Source of the DNA: Deltaproteobacteria bacterium
Lineage (GTDB): Bacteria; Myxococcota_A; UBA9042; PHBI01
Direction of reading: 5' to 3'
Assembly: GCA_011526585.1 (NCBI GenBank)
Contig: WYBB01000246.1
Span: 1 to 64,000, forward strand
Length of the DNA stretch: 64,000 bases
The notes under the pieces were generated by a model. The model had not been told where the DNA came from. It saw only the letters and a list, made by a program, of their open reading frames with translations, and ran no database searches. Shown here piece by piece: positions 18,624 through 28,123 of the stretch. The translations under genes were made by a program, and so were the position numbers. Each line of letters opens with the position of its first letter. Position 1 is the stretch's first letter.

Positions 18624-19799
18624 ATGTCCCGACACGCTCGAGCGCCCTCCTTCCTCGCACCCGCGTTCGTCGCCCTGGTGCTCGTCGTCGGCGGGCCCGC
18701 GCGGCCGAGCGAGCCGGCGGCGAACGAAGAGGTCACATGCCCGATCGAGACGCGCCACGATCCGGATGACGGTACGACGCGTCTGTACGTCAGCGGCACG
18801 CTCGTGGCGGAGGGAATGGAGCTCGGCGGCGGGCGCGACCCGTACGAGGCGCGGGTGGCCTGCTGGCGCCTCGGCGGCGGGCGCGTCCTGGTCGCCTCGC
18901 CCGCACCGCGCCTCATCGAGGTGTCCTGCGCCGAGCCGAAGGCGCGCAAGCTCTTCTACGGCGAGGCCGACGCCGACTTCCTGACGGCGGTCGAGGTCGA
19001 CGGCGGGCGTGGGCTGGTCTTCGGTGCGCGCCGCGGCCTGCGCGTGCTGGATCTCGCCACGGCGACCGCGCGAAAGCTCGTGCCGGCGGTGAAGCTCTCC
19101 GCGATCGTGTCGGGCTGCGAGTCGAGCGCCGGTGACGTCGCCCTGTTCCGGCCGGCCTCGACGAGCCCCGACGGCCGCCACCCGACCTATGATCTCGGCT
19201 GGCCGCGCCCCGGCGCCCTCGGCGTGCACGTCGGGACGCACAACCGCGAAGGCAGCCTCGCGGACGCGACGCCTCCGGTGCGCGTCGAGGTCCACCCGGA
19301 CGGCCTGTGGGAACGGCGCGCCGGCGGCCCGTCGCGGCGGGTCTTCGGCGCGCGCGAGCTCGAGGCGGCCGAGCCGGGCCGCGCGCTGCTGCGTCGCGCG
19401 GGTCTGGCGTCGCCGGCCGCGTGGAACGAAGATCCGGTGGTGCGCGGCGAGGCCGATGAGCACAACCTCGCCGGCCTGGCGCATCATCGCAAGGAGCGCT
19501 GGGACGAGGCGATCGGCGCCTACCTCGAGGCGACCCGGCGCGACCCGAGCCACGTGTGGGCGCGCTACAACCTCGCGTGTGCATGGGCCCGCTCGGCAGA
19601 GCCGGAGCTCTCGCTGGCGGCGCTCTCCGAGCTCGTCGACGAGCTGTGTCTGGGCGGCGTGCTGCACGATGAGGAACGGTGTCGGACCCTCGTTCGCAAG
19701 GCCGGCAAGGACGCGGACTTCGCCGCGCTCGCCGCCGACCCGCGCCTCACGGGCATCCTCGGCACCGCGGTACGGGCGCCCTTTCGCGCGCCACGCTGA
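18624..19799 (+). CDS. Exported protein with C-terminal TPR
   Basis: A 391-residue protein. It has a signal peptide (MSRHARAPSFLAPAFVALVL, cleavage near residue 28) and a beta-rich middle with propeller-like repeats (RVLVASPAPRLIEVSC, GLVFGARRGLRVLDLATATARKL). A tetratricopeptide pair follows near residues 270-325 (DEHNLAGLAHHRKERWDEAIGAYLEATR, PSHVWARYNLACAWARS) and a C-terminal helical tail. The function is unknown; the pattern suggests an envelope scaffold. The start is the ATG before SRHARA, chosen because it gives a clean signal peptide. Confidence 0.75.
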   Translation: MSRHARAPSFLAPAFVALVLVVGGPARPSEPAANEEVTCPIETRHDPDDGTTRLYVSGTLVAEGMELGGGRDPYEARVACWRLGGGRVLVASPAPRLIEVSCAEPKARKLFYGEADADFLTAVEVDGGRGLVFGARRGLRVLDLATATARKLVPAVKLSAIVSGCESSAGDVALFRPASTSPDGRHPTYDLGWPRPGALGVHVGTHNREGSLADATPPVRVEVHPDGLWERRAGGPSRRVFGARELEAAEPGRALLRRAGLASPAAWNEDPVVRGEADEHNLAGLAHHRKERWDEAIGAYLEATRRDPSHVWARYNLACAWARSAEPELSLAALSELVDELCLGGVLHDEERCRTLVRKAGKDADFAALAADPRLTGILGTAVRAPFRAPR

Positions 19800-19923
19800 C
19801 GTCGCGGCTATTCGCGAACAGGGTTCACTTTTCGGTTTACCGACCGGATGGGCTCGGGTCCTATCGCGGTCCGCGTCCCTGGACGGGCCAGGGTGAATGC
19901 GGCGAACCGACCAAGGTGAACCG

Positions 19924-21825
19924 ATGCGCTTCGAACCCCTCGTGCGCGGCCGCGGCCAGGCTCTGGCCCCGCTCGCGCTCTCCCTCCTCGTCTCCGCGTG
20001 TGCCCCGGGCTCGTCCGGCACATCACCATGTTTCAACGGCTTCCAGGATCCGAGCGAGCTCGGCGTCGACTGTGGCGGCGCGTGCGGCGCCTGCCCGGAT
20101 ACCGCCTGCGAGAGCGATCTCGTCTGCGCGAGCCGGAGCTGCGTCGCCGGCGTCTGCGCCGCGCCGAGCTGCGCCGACGGTCGCCAGAACCAGGGCGAGC
20201 TCGGCGTCGATTGCGGTGGTCCGTGCGCGCCGTGCGCCGTCACCGATCCGTGCGCCAACGGGGTCATCGACCCCGGCGAAGGCGGCGTCGACTGCGGCGG
20301 CGCGTGCGCGCCGTGCACGACCGGTGGCGAAGCGAGCTGCGCCGACGCGATCCACAACCAGGACGAGAGCGACGTCGACTGCGGCGGCGAGGTCTGTCCG
20401 CTCTGCACCGGCGGCGATAGCTGTCGGCGCGACGGCGACTGCGCCTCGAACAACTGCGTCGGCGGGATCTGCGGCGAGCCGCTGCCGACCTGCCAGAACG
20501 CCGAGCGCGATCCCGGCGAGAGCGACGTCGACTGCGGCGGCCCGTGCGGCCCATGCGCGAGCGGGCTCCTGTGCGGCGACGACGACGATTGCCTGAGCCG
20601 CACCTGCCTCTTCGGCACCTGCCGCGACCCGAGCTGCTCGGACCAGCGCCAGAACCAGGGCGAGAGCGACGTCGACTGCGGCGGGCCCGCCTGCGGCCCG
20701 TGCGAGCTCGGCAAGACCTGCGGGGATGACGGCGACTGCGCCTCGGCGACTTGTATCGGTGGCATCTGCCGCGAGCCGGGGGCCAGCGCCGGCCCGTGCG
20801 CGGTCGAGGGCGACTGCGCCGCCGGCTATTTCTGCGAGTATCAGTGGAACCAGCAGATCGGGTCGGCGGCGGGCTGGTCGCCGCAGTGCGTGCAGGACAA
20901 GCCCGGCGCGCAGCCCGGCGAGAGCTGCCGAGGCAACAACGAGTGCGCGACCGGCATGTGCGCCAACTTCCGTTGCGCCGAGGCCTGCGACAGCGACAGC
21001 CAGTGCGGCGCCGGCAACGTCTGCGCGATCCAGCATAGCTGGGTCGGTGGCGAGACCTGGCTCGACAAGCCCTACTGCTTGCGCTTCGACCAGCCTGCAG
21101 GCGAGTGCGAGAGCCAGGCGGATTGCACGGGCGGCAAGCGCTGCCTCATCTACGTCGACGAGATCCCCGGCCGTCCGGTCGAGGGCCCGCTCACCAGGCG
21201 CGGGCGCTGCGTCGCGCCGCTGCAGGGCAACGAGCCCGAGGGCAGCGACTGCAACAACGACCTCGAGTGCGCGACCGGCCTCTGCTTCGAGGGCAAGTGC
21301 TCGCGCTGGTGCGTCGACTCGACGGAGTGCACACCGGTCGAGACCCGCACCGGCACCATGTACCGCCGCTGCGAGAGCCAACTCGTCGCCAACCACCAGG
21401 AGGATCTCTCCGATGGGGTCTGGCGCAGCATCTGCAACGAGTGGTCCTCCAACTCCGGCAGCTTCAGTGGCGTGATCCCGTGCGGACCCGAGACCGAGGA
21501 CCCGTACGATTGCTCCTCGCTCGGCTTCGCGCAGTGCACCTACGAGCCGATCCTCGCCGGTCCGGACTCGCCCGGCTACGTCGAGTGGTACTGCTCGATC
21601 TTCGTCGGCGGTGGGCACCTCGGTCCCGGGGAGCGCTGCTCCGATACGAACGATTGCCGGCGCGGCCACTGCCTCGACCTCGGCGCCGGCCGTGGGCGCG
21701 AGTGCGTCGACACCTGCCTCGACGACTCGTGGTGCGGCGGTGGCAAGACCTGCCGGCCGTACGTGCTGCTCGAGCGCAAGGGCCAGTTCGCGGACAACAC
21801 GGTCACGATCGACGTCTGCCAGTAG
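19924..21825 (+). CDS. Cys-rich lipoprotein with DVDCGG repeats
   Basis: A 633-residue exported protein with a lipobox-like LVSAC near residue 27. Residues about 30-310 hold six repeats of the type C-x-(N/D)G-x-x-(D/N)-x-x-E-x-DVDCGG-x-C-x-x-C, interleaved with four C-x-x-D-x-DC-x-S-x-x-C-x-x-G-x-C units. The C-terminal half is a different Cys-rich region with bulky aromatic segments (YQWNQQIG, EWSSNSGSF). Such repeats are typical of secreted proteins in myxobacteria and probably form disulfide-knotted surface modules. The start ATG has AAGGTGA upstream. Function unknown. Confidence 0.85.
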   Translation: MRFEPLVRGRGQALAPLALSLLVSACAPGSSGTSPCFNGFQDPSELGVDCGGACGACPDTACESDLVCASRSCVAGVCAAPSCADGRQNQGELGVDCGGPCAPCAVTDPCANGVIDPGEGGVDCGGACAPCTTGGEASCADAIHNQDESDVDCGGEVCPLCTGGDSCRRDGDCASNNCVGGICGEPLPTCQNAERDPGESDVDCGGPCGPCASGLLCGDDDDCLSRTCLFGTCRDPSCSDQRQNQGESDVDCGGPACGPCELGKTCGDDGDCASATCIGGICREPGASAGPCAVEGDCAAGYFCEYQWNQQIGSAAGWSPQCVQDKPGAQPGESCRGNNECATGMCANFRCAEACDSDSQCGAGNVCAIQHSWVGGETWLDKPYCLRFDQPAGECESQADCTGGKRCLIYVDEIPGRPVEGPLTRRGRCVAPLQGNEPEGSDCNNDLECATGLCFEGKCSRWCVDSTECTPVETRTGTMYRRCESQLVANHQEDLSDGVWRSICNEWSSNSGSFSGVIPCGPETEDPYDCSSLGFAQCTYEPILAGPDSPGYVEWYCSIFVGGGHLGPGERCSDTNDCRRGHCLDLGAGRGRECVDTCLDDSWCGGGKTCRPYVLLERKGQFADNTVTIDVCQ

Positions 21826-21851
21826 GAAACGGCCACGAGGGCCACGCCAGG

Positions 21852-21876
21852 GGCGGCCACGAGGGCCGCCTCTACG
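21852..21876. repeat. Short palindromic repeat, copy 1 (overlaps a stop codon)
   Basis: GGCGGCC-ACGAG-GGCCGCC followed by TCTACG. The arms (21852-21858, 21864-21870) pair perfectly. A partial copy, CGGCCACGAGGGCCACG, lies just before it at 21830-21846. The element sits between convergent genes, and its TCTACG tail contains the stop codon of the minus-strand transglycosylase. Copy 2 is at 33465-33490. Confidence 0.65.
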
Positions 21877-22615
21877 GGCGTGACTTGTACTCGTAGTAGC
21901 GATCGAGCACGCTGCGCACGTAGCTCTCGGTCGCCTCGTACGGGATCCCGTCGGCGCTGGCGACCGCGCCGCTGCCGGCGTGATAGGCCGCGAGCACCTT
22001 GACCATGTCGCCTTCGAAGCGATCGGCGAGCACGCGCAGGAGCCGCGTGCCGCCGAGCACGTTGGCGCGCGGATCGAACGGGTCGGCGACGCCCATGTCG
22101 CCGATCACCGACGGCATGAGCTGCATGAGCCCCCTGGCGCCGGCCGAGCTCACCGCGCGATAGCGGTAGTTGCTCTCGACGCGGATCACCGCGCGGATGA
22201 ACGGCTCGGGGATGTCGTAGAGGCGCGACGCCTCCTCGATGTACGGACCGTAGAGCTTCTCGCGCGCCGCGAGCTCGTCGGGCTCGTCGCCGCTGAAGCG
22301 CTGCTCGGGCTCACCGGCGGGGATCGGCGCGTAGCGCGTCGCGTGCCGCGGCCGCGAAAACGCCGTCGGCGTCGCGTCGGCGCCCGACACGCCCCCATCG
22401 CCGGCGGGCCTCTTGGCCTCGGGGGTCTTGGTGTAGAGCACGCACCGAAAGCCCTTGAGCTTGCGATCGGCGAAGCGCACGACGCCGTCGGCGTCCTTGC
22501 ACGCCCACAGGTCGGCGCGCGCGGGCTCGGCGAGCGACATCGAAGCGAGGAAGACGAGCAGGGCGAGGGGCTTCACGAGCGGGAGCGTGCCATATCCGGG
22601 CGCGCGTTTCATCAT
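21872..22615 (-). CDS. Lytic transglycosylase (SLT family 1)
   Basis: A 247-residue periplasmic enzyme that cleaves murein to anhydromuropeptides. It has an N-terminal signal (to about residue 34, ARADLW), a DUF4124-like strand-rich stretch (ACKDADGVVRFADRKL), then the SLT domain with the catalytic Glu in AVIRVESNYRYRAVSSAGARGLMQLMP, and the later KVLAAYHAGSGAV. Downstream AYHAGSG replaces the more usual AYNAGPG. Two adjacent ATGs are possible; the first is used. The stop codon lies inside a palindromic repeat. Confidence 0.9.
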   Translation of the reverse strand: MMKRAPGYGTLPLVKPLALLVFLASMSLAEPARADLWACKDADGVVRFADRKLKGFRCVLYTKTPEAKRPAGDGGVSGADATPTAFSRPRHATRYAPIPAGEPEQRFSGDEPDELAAREKLYGPYIEEASRLYDIPEPFIRAVIRVESNYRYRAVSSAGARGLMQLMPSVIGDMGVADPFDPRANVLGGTRLLRVLADRFEGDMVKVLAAYHAGSGAVASADGIPYEATESYVRSVLDRYYEYKSRP

Positions 22616-22680
22616 CGCGGCGCGCTCGGGCAAACCGCTCAGGCGCGCCGGGCCTTCCCGGGCCGCCGATTCGTCGACGA

Positions 22681-23400
22681 TCAGAGCTCCGCCGCGATCC
22701 AGGAGGCCAGCGGCATCGCCCGCCCGAAGCGCCGCTCGTAGGCCTCGGCGACGAGGCCCATCGGGGCCTTGGAGGCGGCCTTGATGCGCTCGCGCCGGTG
22801 ATCGTAGTCGCCGGAGTCGGCGACCTCCTTCCAGGCGCGATACTGGCGGTCGAGGGCGGCGGGCGCCTGCGCCGGCACCCAGATCTCGTGGTCGCCGAAG
22901 GGCACGCGCTCGAGCGGGAAGACCTCGCTCTTGAAGAAGCGCCAGCCCGGCCAGCGCTGGCCGGCGGGCCCGGCGTAGCAGTAGGCGCGCGCGCGCTGGC
23001 CCTTGAGGTCCTTGGTCTCGCGCTCTTCGAGGAAGAAGAGGTCGACGAAGGGCCAGCGGTGCTCCTGCGAGGGGATCGCGCGCCCGTCGCGGTGCCAGAT
23101 CTTGGGCCAGTGGCGCTCCCAGTCGATGACGAAACCCTCGTCCTCGAGGCGCCACGCCTCGTGCCTCAGGATCTCGCGCGCCTCGACCGGCAGTGCGATG
23201 TCGATGTCGTCGTCCCAGGGGATCACGCCCTCGTGGCGGATGGCGCCGATCAGCGTGCCGCCATCGGCCCAGTAGGTCACCCCGCAGTCGTTGAGGAGCG
23301 CGTCGACCTCACCCCAGAAGCCGTGCATGCGATCGAGCTCGTCGGCGCTCAAGCAGTCGCCGAGGATCCGCTCGACCTCGGGTCCGTGTTGATCGCTCAC
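22681..23400 (-). CDS. LicD-family phosphotransferase
   Basis: A 239-residue enzyme of the LicD/fukutin nucleotidyltransferase-like family, which moves phosphocholine or a similar phospho-alcohol onto glycans. The hallmark is YWADGGTLIGAIRHEGVIPWDDDIDIALP (read in parts: ADGGTLIGA, then the metal-binding DDDIDIA near residues 65-71). A GTG start is chosen because GGAGGA lies six to eight bases upstream and no ATG fits. It is divergent from a methyltransferase; one kilobase further on are a LicC-like nucleotidyltransferase and a CobD-like enzyme that could supply its donor. Confidence 0.88.
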   Translation of the reverse strand: MSDQHGPEVERILGDCLSADELDRMHGFWGEVDALLNDCGVTYWADGGTLIGAIRHEGVIPWDDDIDIALPVEAREILRHEAWRLEDEGFVIDWERHWPKIWHRDGRAIPSQEHRWPFVDLFFLEERETKDLKGQRARAYCYAGPAGQRWPGWRFFKSEVFPLERVPFGDHEIWVPAQAPAALDRQYRAWKEVADSGDYDHRRERIKAASKAPMGLVAEAYERRFGRAMPLASWIAAEL

Positions 23401-23544
23401 GACATCCTCCTCCGGTGCCTTGTCCCGTCCTGTGCCTTCCCCTTGCTCATATCCGGTCGCGCACCGGTTGCGCAAACCGCCCTGGACGAACGAAGAATGA
23501 CGCCACGTCCGGGCGCCCGCGCGCGCCCGGCGAGGAGCGTCGCG

Positions 23545-24258
23545 ATGCCGACCCATGGCTGGAAGGAGATCTGGACCCGCAAGCGCTCGACCTCCGAGCC
23601 CGACGAAGGCGACGAGGACGCGGTCCTGGCCGAGCTCCTGACCCTCGACGGCTACAACACGCCGACCGGCTCGGTCGCGCCCGCGGTCTGGCGCCGGAAC
23701 GTGCTCGACCTCGCGGCGCGCCATGGTCTCGCGCCCGGCGATCGCATCTTCGAGGTCGGCTGCGGCGCCGGGGCCTTCCTCTATCCGCTCGCGCGGCTCG
23801 GCCTCGTCACCGCCGGCATCGACTACTCGGAGAGCCACATCGCCGCCGCGCGCCGCTACCTGCCCGGGTCGCGCCTCGAGGTCGCCGAGGCGATCGCGCT
23901 CGATGCGAGCGAACGCTACGACGTGGTCGCCTCGTGCGGGGTCTTCTTCTACTTCAGCGATCGGGACTACGCGCGCGAGGTCCTGGGGAAGATGGTCGAC
24001 AAGAGCACGCGCGGCGTCTGGGTCCTCGACGTCAACGACGCCGATCGCGAGGAGGAGGCGCTCGCGATCCGCCGCGCCGCCTACCCGCCGGGCGAGTACG
24101 ATCGCGCCTACGCCGATCTGCCGCAGCTCTATCTGGCGCGCGCCTGGTTCCAGGCCTTCGCGGACGAGCGCGGTCTCGCCTGCACCTTCGAGCCGCAGAC
24201 CCTGCCGGGCTACCTCAGCGCGCGCTATCGCTACCACGCGTTCCTGAAAAAGCGGTGA
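23545..24258 (+). CDS. SAM-dependent methyltransferase (class I)
   Basis: A 237-residue protein with a Rossmann-type methyltransferase domain: motif I DRIFEVGCGAGAFLYPLA, an acidic post-I VTAGIDYSESHI, and a motif IV-like YDVVASCGVFFYFSD. The C-terminus is aromatic, LSARYRYHAFLKKR. The start ATG has GAGGAG eight bases upstream. The 3-prime end overlaps the convergent aminotransferase by 44 bases. Its position between licD and the nucleotidyltransferase pair raises the idea that it N-methylates a phospho-amino-alcohol (ethanolamine to choline type). That is a guess from context. Confidence 0.85.
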   Translation: MPTHGWKEIWTRKRSTSEPDEGDEDAVLAELLTLDGYNTPTGSVAPAVWRRNVLDLAARHGLAPGDRIFEVGCGAGAFLYPLARLGLVTAGIDYSESHIAAARRYLPGSRLEVAEAIALDASERYDVVASCGVFFYFSDRDYAREVLGKMVDKSTRGVWVLDVNDADREEEALAIRRAAYPPGEYDRAYADLPQLYLARAWFQAFADERGLACTFEPQTLPGYLSARYRYHAFLKKR

Positions 24259-25336
24259 GCGCGCCGGCCAGCGCCACGACGAGCGCCTCGTGCTCGGCGT
24301 CGCCGCGCACCGCCAGGCGGAAGTGTCCGCGGCCGTCGCCCACCTTGGCGGAGATGTCCTTGACCAGGAGGCCGTGCGCGGCGAGCAGGTCATCGGCGAT
24401 ACGCGCGGCGGCCAGCGCGTCGCACGGCAGGCTCGCCACGACGAAGTTGGCGCCGCCGGCGTGCACCACGACACCCTCGAGCGCGCCGAGCGCCGCCGCG
24501 AAGCGCGCGCGATCGTCACGCGTCTGGACGAGCGAGCGCTCGAAGTCGGCGCGGTGCTCGCGCATGAGCTCGAGCACGTGCTCGGCCAGGGCGCTGAGGT
24601 TCCAGATCGGCAGCGCGGCGCGCAGCGCGCCGATGAAGGAGGGGTCGCGCGCGTAGGCGTAGCCGAGGCGCAGGCCCGGCATGCCGAGGTCCTTCGAGAG
24701 GCTGGCGAGCACGACGACGTTGGCGCGCGGCGCCGACTCGAGGGTCGCGATGAGCGAGGGCTCGCTCGAGAAGCGCAGGAACGACTCGTCGACGAGGATC
24801 CGCTTGGCGGGGTGCGCGTCGGCGAAGGCGAGGATCGCCGCGCTAGGCACCACGGTGCCGGTCGGGTTGTTCGGGTTGACGAAGACGACGACCTCGTGGG
24901 CGTGCGCGCGCTCCGAGAGCGCGGCGAGATCCGCGGGCCCGAGCGCGAAGGGGTCGCGATAGCTCGCGCGCCCGGGGAAGAGGCGGTCGTACTCGCCGAA
25001 GGTCGGCGCCGGCGCGAGGACGTGGCCAAAGGTGCTGCCGCGTGACAGGTGCGCGGCGAGCCACGGGTAGATCTGCGAGAGGCCGCCGAGCGCGACGACG
25101 TGCGCCGGGTCGCAGCCGAGGAGCTCGGCCATCAGCGCGTCGAGCGTCGTCTGCTTCGAGCCGTAGCTCCACAGGAGCTCGGGCAGGCGCGCCGAGAGCG
25201 CGGCCAGGATCGCCGGCGTCGGGAAGTGCATGTTGCGCAGGAAGGCGAAGTCGACGATCGGGTAGCGCCAGTAGCCGCCGCCGGCCGCTTCGAGCGTGAG
25301 GCGATCGGGCAGGGGCCCGGGCGGCACTCCGCTCAC
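24215..25336 (-). CDS. Fold-type I PLP enzyme, HisC/CobD-like (aminotransferase or decarboxylase)
   Basis: A 373-residue PLP enzyme. The cofactor Lys is in VVLASLSKDLGMPGLRLGYA, the Asn-binding motif is VVVFVNPNNPTGTVVP, and a late Arg lies in GHFRLAVRG; all fit the histidinol-phosphate aminotransferase/threonine-phosphate decarboxylase group. GTG start within the stop of the upstream nucleotidyltransferase (GTGA), so the two are coupled. In this group CobD makes aminopropanol phosphate from threonine phosphate, and related enzymes make ethanolamine phosphate from serine phosphate. With a LicC-like partner, such an activity would be logical here, but transamination cannot be excluded. Confidence 0.85.
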   Translation of the reverse strand: MSGVPPGPLPDRLTLEAAGGGYWRYPIVDFAFLRNMHFPTPAILAALSARLPELLWSYGSKQTTLDALMAELLGCDPAHVVALGGLSQIYPWLAAHLSRGSTFGHVLAPAPTFGEYDRLFPGRASYRDPFALGPADLAALSERAHAHEVVVFVNPNNPTGTVVPSAAILAFADAHPAKRILVDESFLRFSSEPSLIATLESAPRANVVVLASLSKDLGMPGLRLGYAYARDPSFIGALRAALPIWNLSALAEHVLELMREHRADFERSLVQTRDDRARFAAALGALEGVVVHAGGANFVVASLPCDALAAARIADDLLAAHGLLVKDISAKVGDGRGHFRLAVRGDAEHEALVVALAGALTAFSGTRGSDSAR

Positions 25337-26058
25337 GGCTCGCGTGTCCCGAAGGCGCGCTCGGCCTCGAGCAGATCGCTGTAGGTGTCGATCTCGAACC
25401 AGCGATGCGGCGTGGCGACCAGCGCGCGCATCGGGGTGCGCTCGGCCACCATCTCGGCGAAGACCGTCTCGTAGAAGGCGCTCGGGCGGGCGCGCGCGGC
25501 GGTCGCGAGGCGCGCGCTCAGGGCGTCGACGAAGGCGGCCGAGAGGCGATAGAGGTTGATCGTCTTGTAGGCCTGGCCGTATCCGCGCGCGCTCGGGAGG
25601 AAGCGCGTGATGGTGTCGCCGTCGGGCGCGAGCTCGACGACCGAGCCGTCGAGGCCGTCGCGGTGCGGGTCGACGAGGGCGAGGTCGCCCGGTCCGGCGA
25701 CGAGCCGGCGCAGGAGCAGGTCCTCCAGGACGACGTCGCACTCGGCGAGCAGCACGTCGTGGCCGTGCGCGTGCGCGATGGCGAGCGCGAGCGAGACGAT
25801 GTTGTTGCTGGTCGCGAAGTCCGGGTTGTGCACGAGCTCGAAGCGCACGTGGGGGTAATCGCGCAGGAGGTGGGCGCCGACGGCGTCGGCGCAGTGGCCG
25901 GTGACGACGACGACCTCGCGCACGTCGCAAGCGACGAGGCCCTCGACCAGGCGCCCGAGCAGCGTGCGGCCGCCGACCTCGAGCAGGCCCTTGTGCGTCG
26001 TGCGCGTCAGCGGGTGCAGGCGCTGGCCCTGCCCGGCGGCGAGGATGATCGCCTTCAC
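25333..26058 (-). CDS. LicC-like nucleotidyltransferase
   Basis: A 241-residue sugar/phospho-alcohol nucleotidyltransferase. The N-terminus is the signature MKAIILAAGQGQRLHPLT with a following KGLLEVGG. Later markers are LLAECDVVLED and WFEIDTYSDLLEAERAF. Short members of this fold with this tail include CTP:phosphocholine cytidylyltransferase (LicC) and related CDP-alcohol enzymes. It is the first gene of a pair with the CobD/HisC-like enzyme (overlap GTGA). Sugar-1-phosphate substrates remain possible. Confidence 0.85.
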   Translation of the reverse strand: MKAIILAAGQGQRLHPLTRTTHKGLLEVGGRTLLGRLVEGLVACDVREVVVVTGHCADAVGAHLLRDYPHVRFELVHNPDFATSNNIVSLALAIAHAHGHDVLLAECDVVLEDLLLRRLVAGPGDLALVDPHRDGLDGSVVELAPDGDTITRFLPSARGYGQAYKTINLYRLSAAFVDALSARLATAARARPSAFYETVFAEMVAERTPMRALVATPHRWFEIDTYSDLLEAERAFGTREP

Positions 26059-26144
26059 TGCGCGGCTCGACGAGAGATCATGGCTCCATCATATGCGGCA
26101 TCGCCTCGCGCTTTGTCGAGGGGGCGAGCCGCGTCCGTGGGACG

Positions 26145-28025
<1,881 letters not shown>

Positions 28026-28123
28026 GGAGCGAGCCTGCCACGAATGCGGCTGCACGGTCACCCGGCCGGGGGCGAGCCGCGAGCCGCTTGCGCTGGCGGT
28101 GCTTCGCGTGCTCATGTCGGGGC

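Noticed and set aside
20040-20730. Regular DNA repetition that could suggest a CRISPR-like or tandem-repeat array
   Set aside because: Period and sequence follow the coding repeats of the Cys-rich lipoprotein; units are not identical and there are no spacers.
18351-20765. Minus-strand open frame with PPQSTSLSP-like repeats
   Set aside because: The apparent repeats are the antisense reading of the DVDCGG repeats in the plus-strand lipoprotein; no start, signal or fold supports it.
23459-23473. GCGCA-CCGGT-TGCGC palindrome in the licD/methyltransferase divergent gap
   Set aside because: It could be an operator, but with no regulator nearby and short arms it is not distinguishable from chance.
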